Shown here: positions 11,428 through 22,675 of the stretch, one piece after another
How the letters are laid out: the number at the start of each line of letters is the position of its first letter
How positions within the stretch are numbered: the first letter of the stretch is position 1
Source of the DNA: Crossaster papposus
Lineage: Eukaryota; Echinodermata; Asteroidea; Velatida; Solasteridae
Reading direction: 5' to 3'
Assembly: GCA_037893245.1 (NCBI GenBank)
Contig: JBAIAA010001144.1
Coordinates: forward strand, 248,001 to 312,000
Length of the DNA stretch: 64,000 nucleotides
Translations under genes and position numbers: made by a program
Notes under the pieces: generated by a model
The model's database searches: none
Told to the model about the DNA's origin: nothing
What the model saw: the letters and a program-made list of their open reading frames with translations, nothing else

Positions 11428-11833
11428 TCGACTACTGGGGCAGTCAGATAGTGGCCGCGTGAGGTCGCTGTTCGCTATTTATTTTTGCAGTGCAAAATGC
11501 ACTGTGCATGCTAAACTAAACTATTAACTAGATTTCGGACAAATAAACGACGATGGCCTTGGCCAAAGCTACTTATTGTTGGAACGATTGAATTGCCTTG
11601 AATTGCTTATTACATTTTGAGAATGAAATCAACCAGCGTGAAATTGACTCGGATATGAACGTATAACGCTATTTTCCAATTATCGGTGCCTTTTTATAAA
11701 GGTGGTGCATTCCTTCTGAAAACATTTAATTAAAATGAAGACCAGACACCAATGGTCTACAGCTTACGTTTATCCGATTAGGTAATGAGCTTTAAAAACC
11801 GCCAATCAGGGGCTACGGTTTATGACTATCTGC

Positions 11834-12229
11834 AATAAGCCATTTGCGCGTGACCCCGAGTTAAATTTAAATAATATCTGGTACACTGACTTGTTCATGT
11901 AGCTTGGCACAGTTTAACTTTAAATTCTCCAGACCAAAGACACTGTTGCTATATCACGTGATTCGGGCAAGCTTTTGCATAGTTACGTAAGAGACGCTTA
12001 GCACCAATACATTGTTTACAATGGGTGAGAATGGCAAAAAGATACCAGACCATTCCAGAGCTGGGGGTTGCTAGCGTATGACGCGTAAGGCTTTCCCCGA
12101 ATCACGTGATATAGCAACAGCGTCTTTGGTCTGGAGAATTTAAAGTTAAACTGTGCCAAGCTGTGTGAGCAAGTCAGTGTACCAGATGTTATTCAAATTT
12201 AACTCGGGGTCACGCGCAAATGGCTTATT
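11834..12229. mobile_element. palindromic MITE, 134-bp arms
   Basis: The left arm (11834-about 11967) begins AATAAGCCATTTGCGCGTGA and runs to TATATCACGTGATTCGGG. The right arm (about 12096-12229) is its reverse complement with few mismatches. The spacer is about 128 bp. No coding capacity. It can fold into one long hairpin. Confidence 0.85.
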
Positions 12230-12239
12230 ACCAGCCACT

Positions 12240-12850
12240 GATCTGGAATGACGTATTAACTTTGATAACCAATTAAAGATAGACATCGTCTGCCTCACCA
12301 TCAATGCTTTCTGTAAATTATAAAACCCCATCATTGCCAGACCTCTGTCACTAGAGCAAACCAGTGGTGTAAAGATGACACGCTTAACAAGACAAACTCG
12401 ATCACAACGAAGACTTAAATTAATACGCAAAATGGGAACTCCGAGTCAAATGATTAGGGATTTTTGTGAACCCAACTTAACTCCCAATATTCGTGATTTA
12501 GTTTCAGGCTGTCAATTCAAGTTTGGTAATTGCTCATCGTTAAGCTTAGGGCCTTCAGTAGAAGTTTGTCATGGTAACCAGCGAATTGTCCTCCCCCGAT
12601 CTAATTGATTCACTGGTACCAAATCAATACCACTTTTAAATCTACAATGGCGGTAAAGAACCCTCATTTGATTAGTTTTATCGCTGAATAATGATAAGCT
12701 TGTGGCCCATCGGCAAGAGTTGGCATAGAAACCAGATAATTGCCACTCAAGAACAATCCCATCTAAATCTCATTAGATTCACTGGAATTAATCAATATCG
12801 CCACAGTTTGTGTCTGCGTCATCCCATTCCTTTCTGTAAAGTCCCAGCAT
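12240..12850 (+). repeat. third copy of the FReD 5' flank
   Basis: 12250-12380 matches about 7100-7215 (ACATCGTCTGCCTCACC, then the region of CCCATCAT...CAGACCTC). 12535-12850 matches 35-270 (GCCTTCAGTAGAAGTT, GGTAACCAGCGAATTGTC, CTACAATGGCGGTAAAGA, GCCACAGTTTGTGTCTGCG). No FReD coding follows. Confidence 0.75.
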
Positions 12851-12918
12851 CACATGGGTCCTGTGTGGGGTGACGGTGGGTTTTCAGTGGGCGTGGGCAT
12901 GAAATTGGTACGATGTAT

Positions 12919-14162
12919 TAGTCCAGGAAAAATAAGTTTTGACCTCAAACAAATTGCAACAAATTGTTTTTCACCACAGTGCACTTCTAAAAGGTTCCTA
13001 GAATGACATACTAAAAATCTACAGAAAATCCAAGTGGTGGAAATATGTCTAATTTGCATAAATCGTTAATCCCTGCCATGTAATATTTTTTATTCCCATA
13101 TTTGGGTATATATTTTATTTTTATTTTTTGAAAAGTTTATTTTGGTGATTCTACTTACATATCTTTACTTGAATAACATTTGCTAAAGCATATAAGTGAC
13201 TGAATAATTATGAGAACACAGTAATTATCCAAAATGACAACTTTGTGACCCTATAAATGTGCGCACATTACACTGTCTCCAGATATCATCATGTAGTCAG
13301 TATTGGTGAGCTTCAAATTCACCAAGTTGCTTACTGGCACAGTTATCATATTAAAACCTTATGAAAAAAATCATTTGAACAATAATAACATTGTGATATT
13401 TAGCCAAGAAAACAACAAATGGGGGAAAATGGTGTGTCTATAAATTAGGCTAAAAAGTAGTTAAAGGGTTGCCTAACATGGAATACTTGAAAAAGTTCAA
13501 GGAAATCACCAAAATACATTTTAACGTAGATATGATTATTGTAAGCAACAAAAATCTTAAATTTGGGGGTTCCCTTGAACTTGTTCAAGTCTCTCACCTT
13601 AGGCAACCCTTCACCTACTTGTTAGCCCAATTTAGGGACACATCATTTTTTCCAAGTTTGTGTTTGCTGGGCTAAATATCACAATGTTATTATTGTCCAT
13701 ATGATTTTCCATAAGTTTTTAATATGATAACTGTGCCAGTAAGCAACTTGGTGAATTTGAAGCTCACCAATACTGACTACATGATGATATCTGGAGACAG
13801 TGTAATGTGCGCACATTTATAGGGTCACAAAGTTGTCATTTTGGATAATTACTTTGTTCTCATAATTATTCAGTCACTTATGCTTTAGCAAATGTTATTC
13901 AAGTAAGGATATGTAAGTAGAATCACCAAAATAAACTTTTCAAAAAATAAAAATAAAATATATACCCAAATATGGGAATAAAAAATATTACATGGCAGGG
14001 ATTAACGATTTATGCAAATTAGACATATTTCCACCACTTGGATTTTTGTCGATTTTTAGTATGTCATTCTAGGGACCTTATAGAAGTGCACTGTGGTAAA
14101 AAACAATTTGTTGCAATTTGTTTGAGGTCAACAAAACAAAATTATGTATTTTGCCTGGACTA
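12919..14162. mobile_element. foldback element A, 1244 bp, TAGTCCAGG termini
   Basis: It starts TAGTCCAGG and ends CCTGGACTA. The two halves are reverse complements over nearly the whole length: ACCTCAAACAAATTGCAACA versus TGTTGCAATTTGTTTGAGGT, ATATGTCTAATTTGCATAAA versus TTTATGCAAATTAGACATAT, and ACATTTATAGGGTCACAAAG at 13812 on the return arm. The loop lies near 13480-13600 and has weaker internal complementarity. TAT flanks both sides. A near-identical relative follows at 14639-15880. Confidence 0.88.
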
Positions 14163-14638
14163 TATGGGTCCAGTGTGGGGATTTGGTGGGCTAAGTGGGC
14201 TGTATATAAACCGGGTTTTGATAGGGCTGGCCCAAGTGGGCCCTGTGTGGGGTATAGGTGGGCCCGGTGGGCTGTATTGTAAGTGGGCTTTGGGAGGACT
14301 GTCCCAAGTGGGCCCTGTGGGCATATGAAGCACGATATGTGGCAGAGAAAACCCCCCTCTTTTGTGTTGACCATTGTGTTCCCGGAATATCAGGAATTCC
14401 TTTTAGGTTTCAAGGGGGGATGGGTTAGGTTACAATAGTGTTGAGTGCGTATAAATTATAGGGATAAGAGGGGAGTACCCCTCTGCCACATAGCGTGCTG
14501 AGGGGATATTCTAGGGTGGGCCCTGTGGGCCCGGTGGTGGGCTGTATTGTGCATGGGCTTTGGAAAGGCTGGCCCAAGTGGGCCCATAATGTGAGGGATA
14601 TAGGTGGGCCATGTGGGCTGTATTGTAAGTGGGCTTTA
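14163..14638. repeat. GGGCCC-rich minisatellite, segment 1
   Basis: Degenerate units of about 65-70 bp contain 'gtgggctttgggagg', 'cccaagtgggccctgtg', 'ggggatataggtgggcc' and 'cggtgggctgtattgta'. The same array resumes at 15885 after foldback element B, so the element split it. Long ORFs on both strands here are artefacts of the repeat. Confidence 0.8.
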
Positions 14639-15880
14639 TAGTCCAGGCAAAATACATAATTTTGTTTTGTTGACCTCAAACAAATTGCAACAAATTGTTT
14701 TTCACCACAGTGCACTTCTATAAGGTCCCTAGAATTACATACTAAAAGTCTACAAAAATCCAAGTGTTGAAAATATGTCTAATTTGCATAAATCGTTAAT
14801 CCCTGCCGTGTAATATGTTTATTCTTATTTTTTGGTATATATTTTATTTTTTATTTTGTGAACAGTTTATTTTGGCGAATATACTTACACATCCTTACTT
14901 CAATACATTTTCTAAAGCATGTAAGTGACTAAATAATTATGAAAATATAGTAATGGTCCAAAATGACTACAATTATACCCTATAATTTGCACACATTGAC
15001 CGTGTCTCCAGATATCATCAAGTAGTCAGTATTGACGTGCTTCAAATTCACCAAGTTGCTTACTGACACAGTTATCCTATTAAAACCTTATGGAAAATCA
15101 TATGAACAATGATAACATTGTGATATTTAGCCCAGCAAACAAAAACTGGAAAAAATGGTGCGTCCCTAAATTGGGCTAACAAGTAGGTGAAGGGTTGCCT
15201 AAGGTGAGAGACTTGAACAAGTTCAAGGAAACCTCCCAAATTAAAGATTGTTGTTGCTTACAATAATCCTATCTACGTTAAAATGTATTTTGGGGATTTC
15301 CTTGAACTTGTTCAAGTCTCCCATGTTAGGCAACCCCTTAACTACCTTTTCGCCCAATTTATGGACACACCATTTTCCTCCAGTTTTTGTTTGCTGGGCT
15401 AAATATCACATTGTTATCATTGTTCCTATGATTTTTCATAAGGTTTTAATATGATAACTGTGCCAGTAAGCAACTTGGTGAATTTGAAGCTCACCAATAC
15501 TGACTACTTGATGATATCTGGAGAAAGTGTAATGTGCGCACATTTATAGGGTCACGAAGTTGTCATTTTGGATAATTACTATGTTCTCATCACTATTCAG
15601 TCACTTATATGCATTAGCAAATGTTATTGAAGTAAGGATATGTAAGTAGAATCACCAAAATAAACTTTTCAAAAAATAAAATATATATATATATACCCAA
15701 ATATGGGAATACATATATTACGCGGCAGGGTATATTATGCAAATTAGTCATATTTCCACCACTTGGATTTGTGTAGACTTTTAGTATGTCATTCTAATGA
15801 CCCTCTAGAAGTGCACTGTGGTGAAAAACAATTTGTTGCAATTTGTTGCAATGAGGTCAAAACGTACTTTTCCTGGACTA
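14639..15880. mobile_element. foldback element B, 1242 bp, sister of 12919-14162
   Basis: Same TAGTCCAGG...CCTGGACTA termini, same length within 2 bp and the same arm sequences as element A. It is flanked by TTTA on both sides (14635-14638 and 15881-15884), a possible 4-bp target duplication. It lies inside the GGGCCC minisatellite. Confidence 0.88.
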
Positions 15881-15884
15881 TTTA

Positions 15885-16258
15885 GAAGGGCTGGCCCAAG
15901 TGGGTCCTGTATGGGATACAGGTGGGCCCGGTGGGCTGTATTGTACATGGGCTTTGGGAGGGCTGTCCCAAGTGGGCTCTGGGTGGGATATAGGTGAACC
16001 CGGTGGGCTGTATTGTAAGTGGGCTTTGGGAGGGCTGTCCCAAGTGGGCCCTGTGGGGGATATAGGTGGGCCCGGTGGGCTGTAGTACGTGGGCTTTGGG
16101 AGGGCTGACCCAAGTACGTGGGTCCTGCGTGGGATATAAGTGGGCCCGGTGGGCTGTATTGTACATGAGTTTTGGAAGGGCTGGCCCAAGTGGGCCCTGT
16201 GTGGGATATAGGTGGGCCCGGTGGGCTGTATTGTAAATGGGTTTCAAGTGGCCTGGTA
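15885..16258. repeat. GGGCCC-rich minisatellite, segment 2
   Basis: About five units of the same 65-70-bp repeat with GGGCCCGGTGGGCTGTATTG cores. The right part belongs to the tandem segmental duplication that starts at 16021, and it recurs at 18499-18725. Confidence 0.8.
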
Positions 16259-18498
16259 ATGTAGACGTAATGTTTAGTCGTAATGTTTAGTCGGACTCAT
16301 CTATAGTTTAGTTTAGAACAAAAATGGTGTTTATTAGGTCCTGTTTGGGGAAACAGTATCCTAGAAATATCCATCAAGGAAACCATTCTATGACCTTCGT
16401 GTCACCACAATGTCATGATCATATTCTGCATAGCTTGGATTAACAAAACCGTCTTTTGTAAAAGAGAAATATTGTTAGTAAACCCAGTTCTCTTATGGCA
16501 TCGAATTGGCCGTGCATTTGACTCACAAATCATGTTTTAAAATAATCTAAATTATTAATAAATTATTAATACGCGTCGCGACTATTCCACCGATAGAGGG
16601 CGTATTCTGGAAGCCGCGAATCTGTCAAGAAGTTCTGAGCCGATGTGTGGTGGTTATCTGGAAGTTTCCCAACAGCGCCCTCTATTGTTTGATAGTCGTT
16701 AGGCGCAGGGGCGCACTATCGCGAAAGTTGCGTGATCGCGATAGTTGCGTGATAATGAACAACAACGTCTTGCACCAAGACTACCCATTAATGTGACCCA
16801 CCTTATAAGTACATTTTGCCAACTTATAACCCGGTTAAAGCACAAAAGGGACCCACACAGGATGTACCACATAGGACCCACATGAATTTATGTGGGCTTG
16901 CCCATTTGGGGCCCAAGTGGCGCCGGCGGACAAATCTCTGTGGGCCCCATCTGGGCAGCCCACTTGGGACCCATGAGGGAGCCCATTTGGGCCTCATGTG
17001 GGACCCACTAGGGAATGTTGACTGGGTTCTTCCTCGTTTTTTGGTGAATCCGACAAAAAAAGTACTGATTCGTCCGATTCGAATCGCAGTATTTCTTATT
17101 CAGACACGGACCCGAGCGAGGATAAAGATGGGGTCCCTCTAGGCGCTCTATAGGTCGAAACACGACCGCTCAAAATGATCGCTGCAGAGGTCCGAAAATC
17201 ACTATAGGCCCGGACCACTTCGCTCCGGTAAGCTTTACTTTGGCTGTTCAAATCCTCCGATATTTAGGATCAGCCGGAAACAAATATAGAGGCTAATTAC
17301 TCCATCCTTAGTAGTTTTTCTACACCTAGCTGCTACACATCTAGTCGGCATGACCAAAACCTGTTGTATTTTTACCCTGATTCAGAATGAAAAACCATGT
17401 AAAGACGGACACTTGTTGCAATGCGCGCATTCAGTATACGATAGGCCGGGTAGCAGCGCGGCGAGTCTCTGCCTAGATTTCGTCATACCCCTCGCGAGGT
17501 TTTATGTTAATGAGGCTTCCCTTCGAGGGGCGGAGTGGTTTGACCAAAATTTCCAAAAATTATTTTCCCCCATTTATCACAGAAAATAAACACAACCACA
17601 CACATAATGTTGTTTTCAACATTAAACTTTATTGATTTAAGCAAAAAAACACCTTATTACAGGTTTCCTTTAAAGGAACGTTTGCGTTATCTGTGAACCA
17701 TTTGATTTTTCGGCTTGCGAAAAAGTCGATAGCTTCGAATAGTATGTTTGCGACCGCGGAATGTTCGCGCCATTTCGAACTCGCGAGTTTCTCCGAGTTT
17801 GACCAGTTATGGAACGCCGTAGCAGACATATATCAGTTGACTCATGCCAGTGTCACGTTGAACACCGTAACGCTGCGACGTCAAAAACCGTAACGCTGCG
17901 AAGTCAAAAACTGTGCCTCCCTCACGTTCGAAGTGTAACGCCGACGTCCATAAAAACCGTAACGCCGACGTCAATAAAAACCATAACGCCGACGTCAATA
18001 AAAACCATAACGCCGACGTCAATAAAAACCATAACGCCGACGTCAATAAAAACCATAACGCCGACGCCAATAAAAACCATAACGCCGACGCCAATAAAAC
18101 CATAACGCCAATAAAACCGTAACACTTTTGGGCTTGAACGTGAGGGAAAAGAACAACGGCAGGCATGTAGTCGAGTCTATCACAAGTCCCTCCAAGTCCC
18201 TGCAAGTCCATCACAAGTCCTTCAGTTCCAATTCACAATTGTGCACAAGCTATTAAAATCAGCTTTGACAAAAGCATTCCTTTGACATTGTTCATCCAGT
18301 TACTTGTGATTGCCTTTATGAAGGGACTTGTGACTGGCTTCACGAAAGGACTCGACTACAACCCTGGAACAACCAGACAGCGATTTTAAAAGACGTTTGG
18401 CGACTGCACGTGGTAATAACTATTTAGATTTTGTTCAAATGCTCCAACTGTTTTCTACAAAAAAATACAACAATTATAGCTGGGTCGAAAGTAGGGTC
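16021..18498. repeat. tandem segmental duplication, copy A (2.48 kb)
   Basis: Copy A runs from 'gggctttgggagggctgt' to 'cgaaagtagggtc' and is directly followed by copy B, which starts with the same sequence at 18499. Identity is very high over the shared parts. Copy A lacks two stretches found in B (19041-19393 and a LINE), and the LINE's empty site is visible at 18351-18366. Its open frames, such as 17350-17589 (79 codons), differ from B by amino-acid changes and match nothing I know; I do not call them genes. Confidence 0.88.
17942..18120. repeat. 24-bp minisatellite, 7 units (copy A)
   Basis: Units read 'ataacgccgacgtcaataaaaacc' with variants ending gtccat, gtcaat or gccaat. Because 24 is a multiple of 3, all six frames stay open and give spurious repetitive ORFs. 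The array is bracketed by an inverted pair, TCCCTCACGTTCGAAG (about 17920) and CTTGAACGTGAGGGA (about 18133). Confidence 0.9.
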
Positions 18499-19040
18499 GG
18501 GCTTTGGGAGGGCTGTCCCAAGTGGGCCCTGTGGGGGATATAGGTGGGCCCGGTGGGCTGTATTGTACGTGGGCTTTGGGAGGGCTGACCCAAGTACGTG
18601 GGTCCTGCGTGAGATATAAGTGGGCCCGGTGGGCTGTATTGTACATGAGTTTTGGAAGGGCTGGCCCAAGTGGGCCCTGTGTGGGATATAGGTGGGCCCG
18701 GTGGGCTGTATTGTAAATGGGTTTCAAGTGGCCTGATAATGTAGACGTAATGTTTAGTCGTAATGTTTAGTCGGACTCATCTATAGTTTAGTTTAGAACA
18801 AAAATGGTGTTTATTAGGTCCTGTTTGGGGAAACAGTATCCTAGAAATATCCATCAAGGAAACCATTCTATGACCTTCGTGTCACCACAATGTCATGATC
18901 ATATTCTGCATAGCTTGGATTAACAAAACCGTCTTTTGTAAAAGAGAAATATTGTTAGTAAACCCAGTTCTCTTATGGCATCGAATTGGCCGTGCATTTG
19001 ACTCACAAATCATGTTTTAAAATAATCTAAATTATTAATA

Positions 19041-19393
19041 AGTTCCAAATAATTGATACCATTGCGAATTCTGGTTATTAAAGTACGTTTTGACAAGACA
19101 CACGTACAACTGTTTGTCACTGGTTTTGCATGCTTTCTTCTATTCCCATTGAATATGCTATAGTACATAATCCGTATTAGCCCACAATAAACCGATTTCA
19201 TATTGTGGGTGCTCTTAATTTATTTTAATTGAAATGAATCAAATTGAATAATGATCGATCCCATGTTAACTTGTGTACAAGAGATGTAAGGCCTAGATGG
19301 AACCATAGGACTGCTGGGCTGCCCATTAATTAGTCTTGGTGCAAGACGTTCTTGTTGAGTTAGTAAAACCATAGGGCCTATGCACTCAACACT
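19041..19393. repeat. segment present in copy B, absent from copy A
   Basis: Copy A reads 'ataaattattaatacgcg' where copy B has about 350 extra bases. Within B, 'gtcttggtgcaagacgtt' (about 19334) is the inverse of 'aacgtcttgcaccaagac' (about 19587), making a TIR-like pair of about 40 bp, with only one half kept in A. This favours a deletion in A over an insertion in B. Confidence 0.6.
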
Positions 19394-20761
19394 ATACGCG
19401 TCGCGACTATTCCACCGATAGAGGGCGTATTCTGGAAGCCGCGAATCTGTCAAGAAGTTCTGAGCCGATGTGTGGTGGTTATCTGGAAGTTTCCCAACAG
19501 CGCCCTCTATTGTTTGATAGTCGTTAGGCGCAGGGGCGCACTATCGCGAAAGTTGCGTGATCGCGATAGTTGCGTGATAATGAACAACAACGTCTTGCAC
19601 CAAGACTACCCATTAATGTGACCCACCTTATAAGTACATTTTGCCAACTTATAACCCGGTTAAAGCACAAAAGGGACCCACACAGGATGTACCACATAGG
19701 ACCCACATGAATTTATGTGGGCTTGCCCATTTGGGGCCCAAGTGGCGCCGGCGGACAAATCTCTGTGGGCCCCATCTGGGCAGCCCACTTGGGACCCATG
19801 AGGGAGCCCATTTGGGCCTCATGTGGGGCCCACTAGGGAATGTTGACTGGGTTCTTCCTCGTTTTTTGGTGAATCCGACGAAAAAAGTACTGATTCGTCC
19901 GATTCGAATCGCAGTATTTCTTATTCAGACACGGACCCGAGCGAGGATAAAGATGGGGTCCCTCTAGGCGCTCTATAGGTCGAAACACGACCGATCAAAA
20001 TGATCGCTGCAGAGGTCCGAAAATCACTATAGGCCCGGACCACTTCGCTCCGGTAAGCTTTACTTTGGCTGTTCAAATCCTCCGATATTTAGGATCAGCC
20101 GGAAACAAATATAGAGGCTAATTACTCCATCCTTAGTAGTTTTTCTACACCTAGCTGCTACACATCTAGTCGGCATGACCAAAACCTGTTGTATTTTTAC
20201 CCTGATTCAGAATGAAAAACCATGTAAAGACGGACACTTGTTGCAATGCGCGCATTCAGTATACGATAGGCCGGGTAGCAGCGCGGCGAGTCTCTGCCTA
20301 GATTTCGTCATACCCCTCGCGAGGTTTTATGTTAATGAGGCTTCCCTTCGAGGGGCGGAGTGGTTTGACCAAAATTTCCAAACATTATTTTCCCCCATTT
20401 ATTACAGAAAATAAACACAACCACACACATAATGTTGTTTTCAACATTAAACTTTATTGATTTAAGCAAAAAAACACCTTATTACAGGTTTCCTTTAAAG
20501 GAACGTTTGCGTTATCTGTGAACCATTTGATTTTTCGGCTTGCGAAAAAGTCGATAGCTTCGAATAGTATGTTTGCGACCGCGGAATGTTCGCGCCATTT
20601 CGAACTCGCGAGTTTCTCCGAGTTTGACCAGTTATGGAACGCCGTAGCAGACATATATCAGTTGACTCGTGCCAGTGTCACGTTGAACACCGTAACGCTG
20701 CGACGTCAAAAACCGTAACGCTGCGAAGTCAAAAACTGTGCCTCCCTCACGTTCGAAGTGT

Positions 20762-20925
20762 AACGCCGACGTCCATAAAAACCGTAACGCCGACGTCAAT
20801 AAAAACCATAACGCCGACGTCAATAAAAACCATAACGCCGACGTCAATAAAAACCATAACGCCGACGCCAATAAAAACCATAACGCCGACGCCAATAAAA
20901 CCATAACGCCAATAAAACCGTAACA
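20762..20925. repeat. 24-bp minisatellite, 6 units (copy B)
   Basis: Same array as in copy A, one unit shorter. The single-unit difference is a length change after duplication. Confidence 0.9.
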
Positions 20926-21157
20926 CTTTTGGGCTTGAACGTGAGGGAAAAGAACAACGGCAGGGATGTAGTCGAGTCTATCACAAGTCCCTCCAAGTCC
21001 CTGCAAGTCCATCACAAGTCCTTCAGTTCCAATTCACAATTGTGCACAAGCTATTAAAATCAGCTTTGACAAAAGCATTCCTTTGACATTGTTCATCCAG
21101 TTACTTGTGATTGCCTTTATGAAGGGACTTGTGACTGGCTTCACGAAAGGACTCGAC

Positions 21158-22256
21158 TTTTTATTTATTTATTTATTTACAACCATCTTTATTGAGGGTA
21201 ACCCATCCAGCAGAAGCTGATCATTTGGGGCCCTCAGTACATAAAAATATATCAAAACAATCAAATAAAACCAAAACATTAACAATAAACAATAATGAAG
21301 ACACTTAAGAAAAAAAAAATATAAAAAACAACCAAATTGCACTAGGACTAACAGCCCCCATCCCAGTTTATCTTTTAAAAGATATCAAAAGACGTGTAAT
21401 ATTAAAAAACCATAACAAGTTTGAGATGCCAATAAAACAGATTGAGCGCCCCCCAACCTCCCTCAATTTACAATTTGAAGAAAGTTGCCCGTTTCACTTT
21501 CACAAAATAAAATGTAAACACCATGTATTCAAATCTTGTTTTCCTTCAACAGCTTACGAAAAGAATAATAAGAACCTGAGCGAGCTGCAGGAGGGACACC
21601 GTTCAAGTAAACAGCAGCTCTATAGCTGAAACTATTTTTAAAAAATTCACATTTAGGTTTGGGAATTACATAATTACCCTGTGTAATTGCCCTAGTCGTT
21701 GGTCGATCGCCGGGCTGGATCCTGATAAGCCTCCGGCACAGATAGTCAGGGGCAACACCAATGGCAGCCTTAAAAGCCTGGCAGCCAAGTTGAAAATGAA
21801 TACGCTGGGCAACTGTCATCGTATTAAGATTACTAAAGATTAAATTTGTTGATGAAAATGGTGGAAACTTAAGAACAATACGAAGCGCTTGATTTTGAAG
21901 TTTTTGAATTTTAGAAACAAGAGTACAAGTAGGTTTCGCACCCCACACCATACAGCAGTAGTCTATATGTGGTAAAACCAAGGCATTGTACAACGAAAAA
22001 GCAGTTGGCTGATTGACAAATTTTCTTGTTCTGGCAAGCAAAGAAATAGCAGAATTTATTTTATTACAGAGTTTTTTAACATGTTCAGAAAAATTAAGTT
22101 TGCTGTCAATTATTACCCCAAGGTGTTTATGAGAATCAACTTGTTTAATTATTTGGCCTGAAATAGTAATTTCCAAGGGATTACTCTTTTTGAGTTTTTG
22201 AGCAGTACCTACAAGCATAACTTCAGTTTTTTTAGGATTTAAAATAAGTTTGTTAG
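21158..22256 (-). mobile_element. 5'-truncated LINE in copy B
   Basis: Copy A gives the empty site CTCGACTACAACCCTGG. In copy B, CTCGAC is followed by about 1.1 kb and then CCTGG, so six bases (TACAAC) were lost and no target duplication is seen. On the minus strand the insert ends in a TAAA-repeat tail, typical of CR1/L2- or RTE-like LINEs. It carries only the C-terminal part of the reverse transcriptase ORF. Confidence 0.9.
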
Positions 22257-22266
22257 CCTGGAACAA
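21529..22266 (-). CDS. LINE reverse transcriptase, C-terminal fragment, 245 aa
   Basis: The open frame begins at the truncated 5' end with NKLILNPKKTEVMLVGT and HKHLGVIIDSKLNFSEHVK, the thumb region after the YADD motif in CR1/Jockey-type RTs. It continues through LPHIDYCCMVWG and the family's conserved C-terminal tail, ending at a stop followed by a 3' UTR. The palm and endonuclease parts are missing. The first few codons lie in flanking DNA, so the ATG is fortuitous. Dead on arrival by truncation, though the remaining frame is uninterrupted, which implies youth. Confidence 0.85.
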   Translation of the reverse strand: MFQANKLILNPKKTEVMLVGTAQKLKKSNPLEITISGQIIKQVDSHKHLGVIIDSKLNFSEHVKKLCNKINSAISLLARTRKFVNQPTAFSLYNALVLPHIDYCCMVWGAKPTCTLVSKIQKLQNQALRIVLKFPPFSSTNLIFSNLNTMTVAQRIHFQLGCQAFKAAIGVAPDYLCRRLIRIQPGDRPTTRAITQGNYVIPKPKCEFFKNSFSYRAAVYLNGVPPAARSGSYYSFRKLLKENKI

Positions 22267-22675
22267 CCAGACAGCGATTTTAAAAGACGTTTGGCGACTG
22301 CACGTGGTATTAACTATTTAGATTTTGTTCAAATGCTCCGACTGTTTTCTACAAAAAAATACAACAATTATAGCTGGGTCGAAAGTAGGGTCGAACAAAG
22401 TGAAATTGTTCAATCTATAACTCTGAATTGTTTTAATTGACACGGAACAACCACATTTTTTGGCTCTTAATTTCTTAATTTCAATTATTAAAATCTCATT
22501 TGTATTTGAATTCAACAGCTTCTAATAGTATTCCTTGCACATGCATAACTTCTGATAGCATTGATCAATTTCGGTAATTCTTTTTATTCGAAATGAGTGA
22601 GGGAAACATGCTCTTTATTGACATTCTTGATTGGTGTATCAAATTTGATTGCTTTTAAAGAAAAATAAAACATAT

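Larger units (their letters stand above)
10363..11571. mobile_element. 1.2-kb TIR element with perfect 9-bp target duplication (MULE-like)
   Basis: CTTATTGTT occurs directly before (10354-10362) and after (11572-11580) the element. Termini are CAGCCTTGGCCAAGGCCATCG and, inverted, TAGCTTTGGCCAAGGCCATCG. The long TIRs (about 110 bp, to 10480 and from 11450) continue through GTTTATTTGTTCGAAATC and CAGCGACCTCACGCGGCCAC. Long TIRs with a 9-bp duplication are typical of Mutator-like elements. There is no transposase, so it is non-autonomous. The interior is filled with other MITEs. Confidence 0.85.
18499..22392. repeat. tandem segmental duplication, copy B (3.9 kb with insertions)
   Basis: Begins and ends with the same sequence as copy A. 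The extra length is explained by a segment at about 19041-19393 and a LINE at 21158-22256, less one 24-bp minisatellite unit. The rest is collinear and almost identical to A. Confidence 0.88.

Noticed and set aside
14038-16247. Overlapping ORFs of 96-121 codons on both strands (Gly/Leu- or Pro/His-rich)
   Set aside because: They follow the GGGCCC minisatellite; several frames are open at once because of the repeat composition, with no recognisable domain.
17350-17589. 79-codon ORF present in both duplication copies
   Set aside because: Differences between the copies change amino acids, no domain is seen, and duplication alone explains why it is found twice.
17807-18214. 135-codon minus-strand ORF with FLLTSALW repeats, and its copy at 20632-21015
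   Set aside because: Artefact of the 24-bp minisatellite, whose unit is a multiple of three; the two copies differ by one unit.
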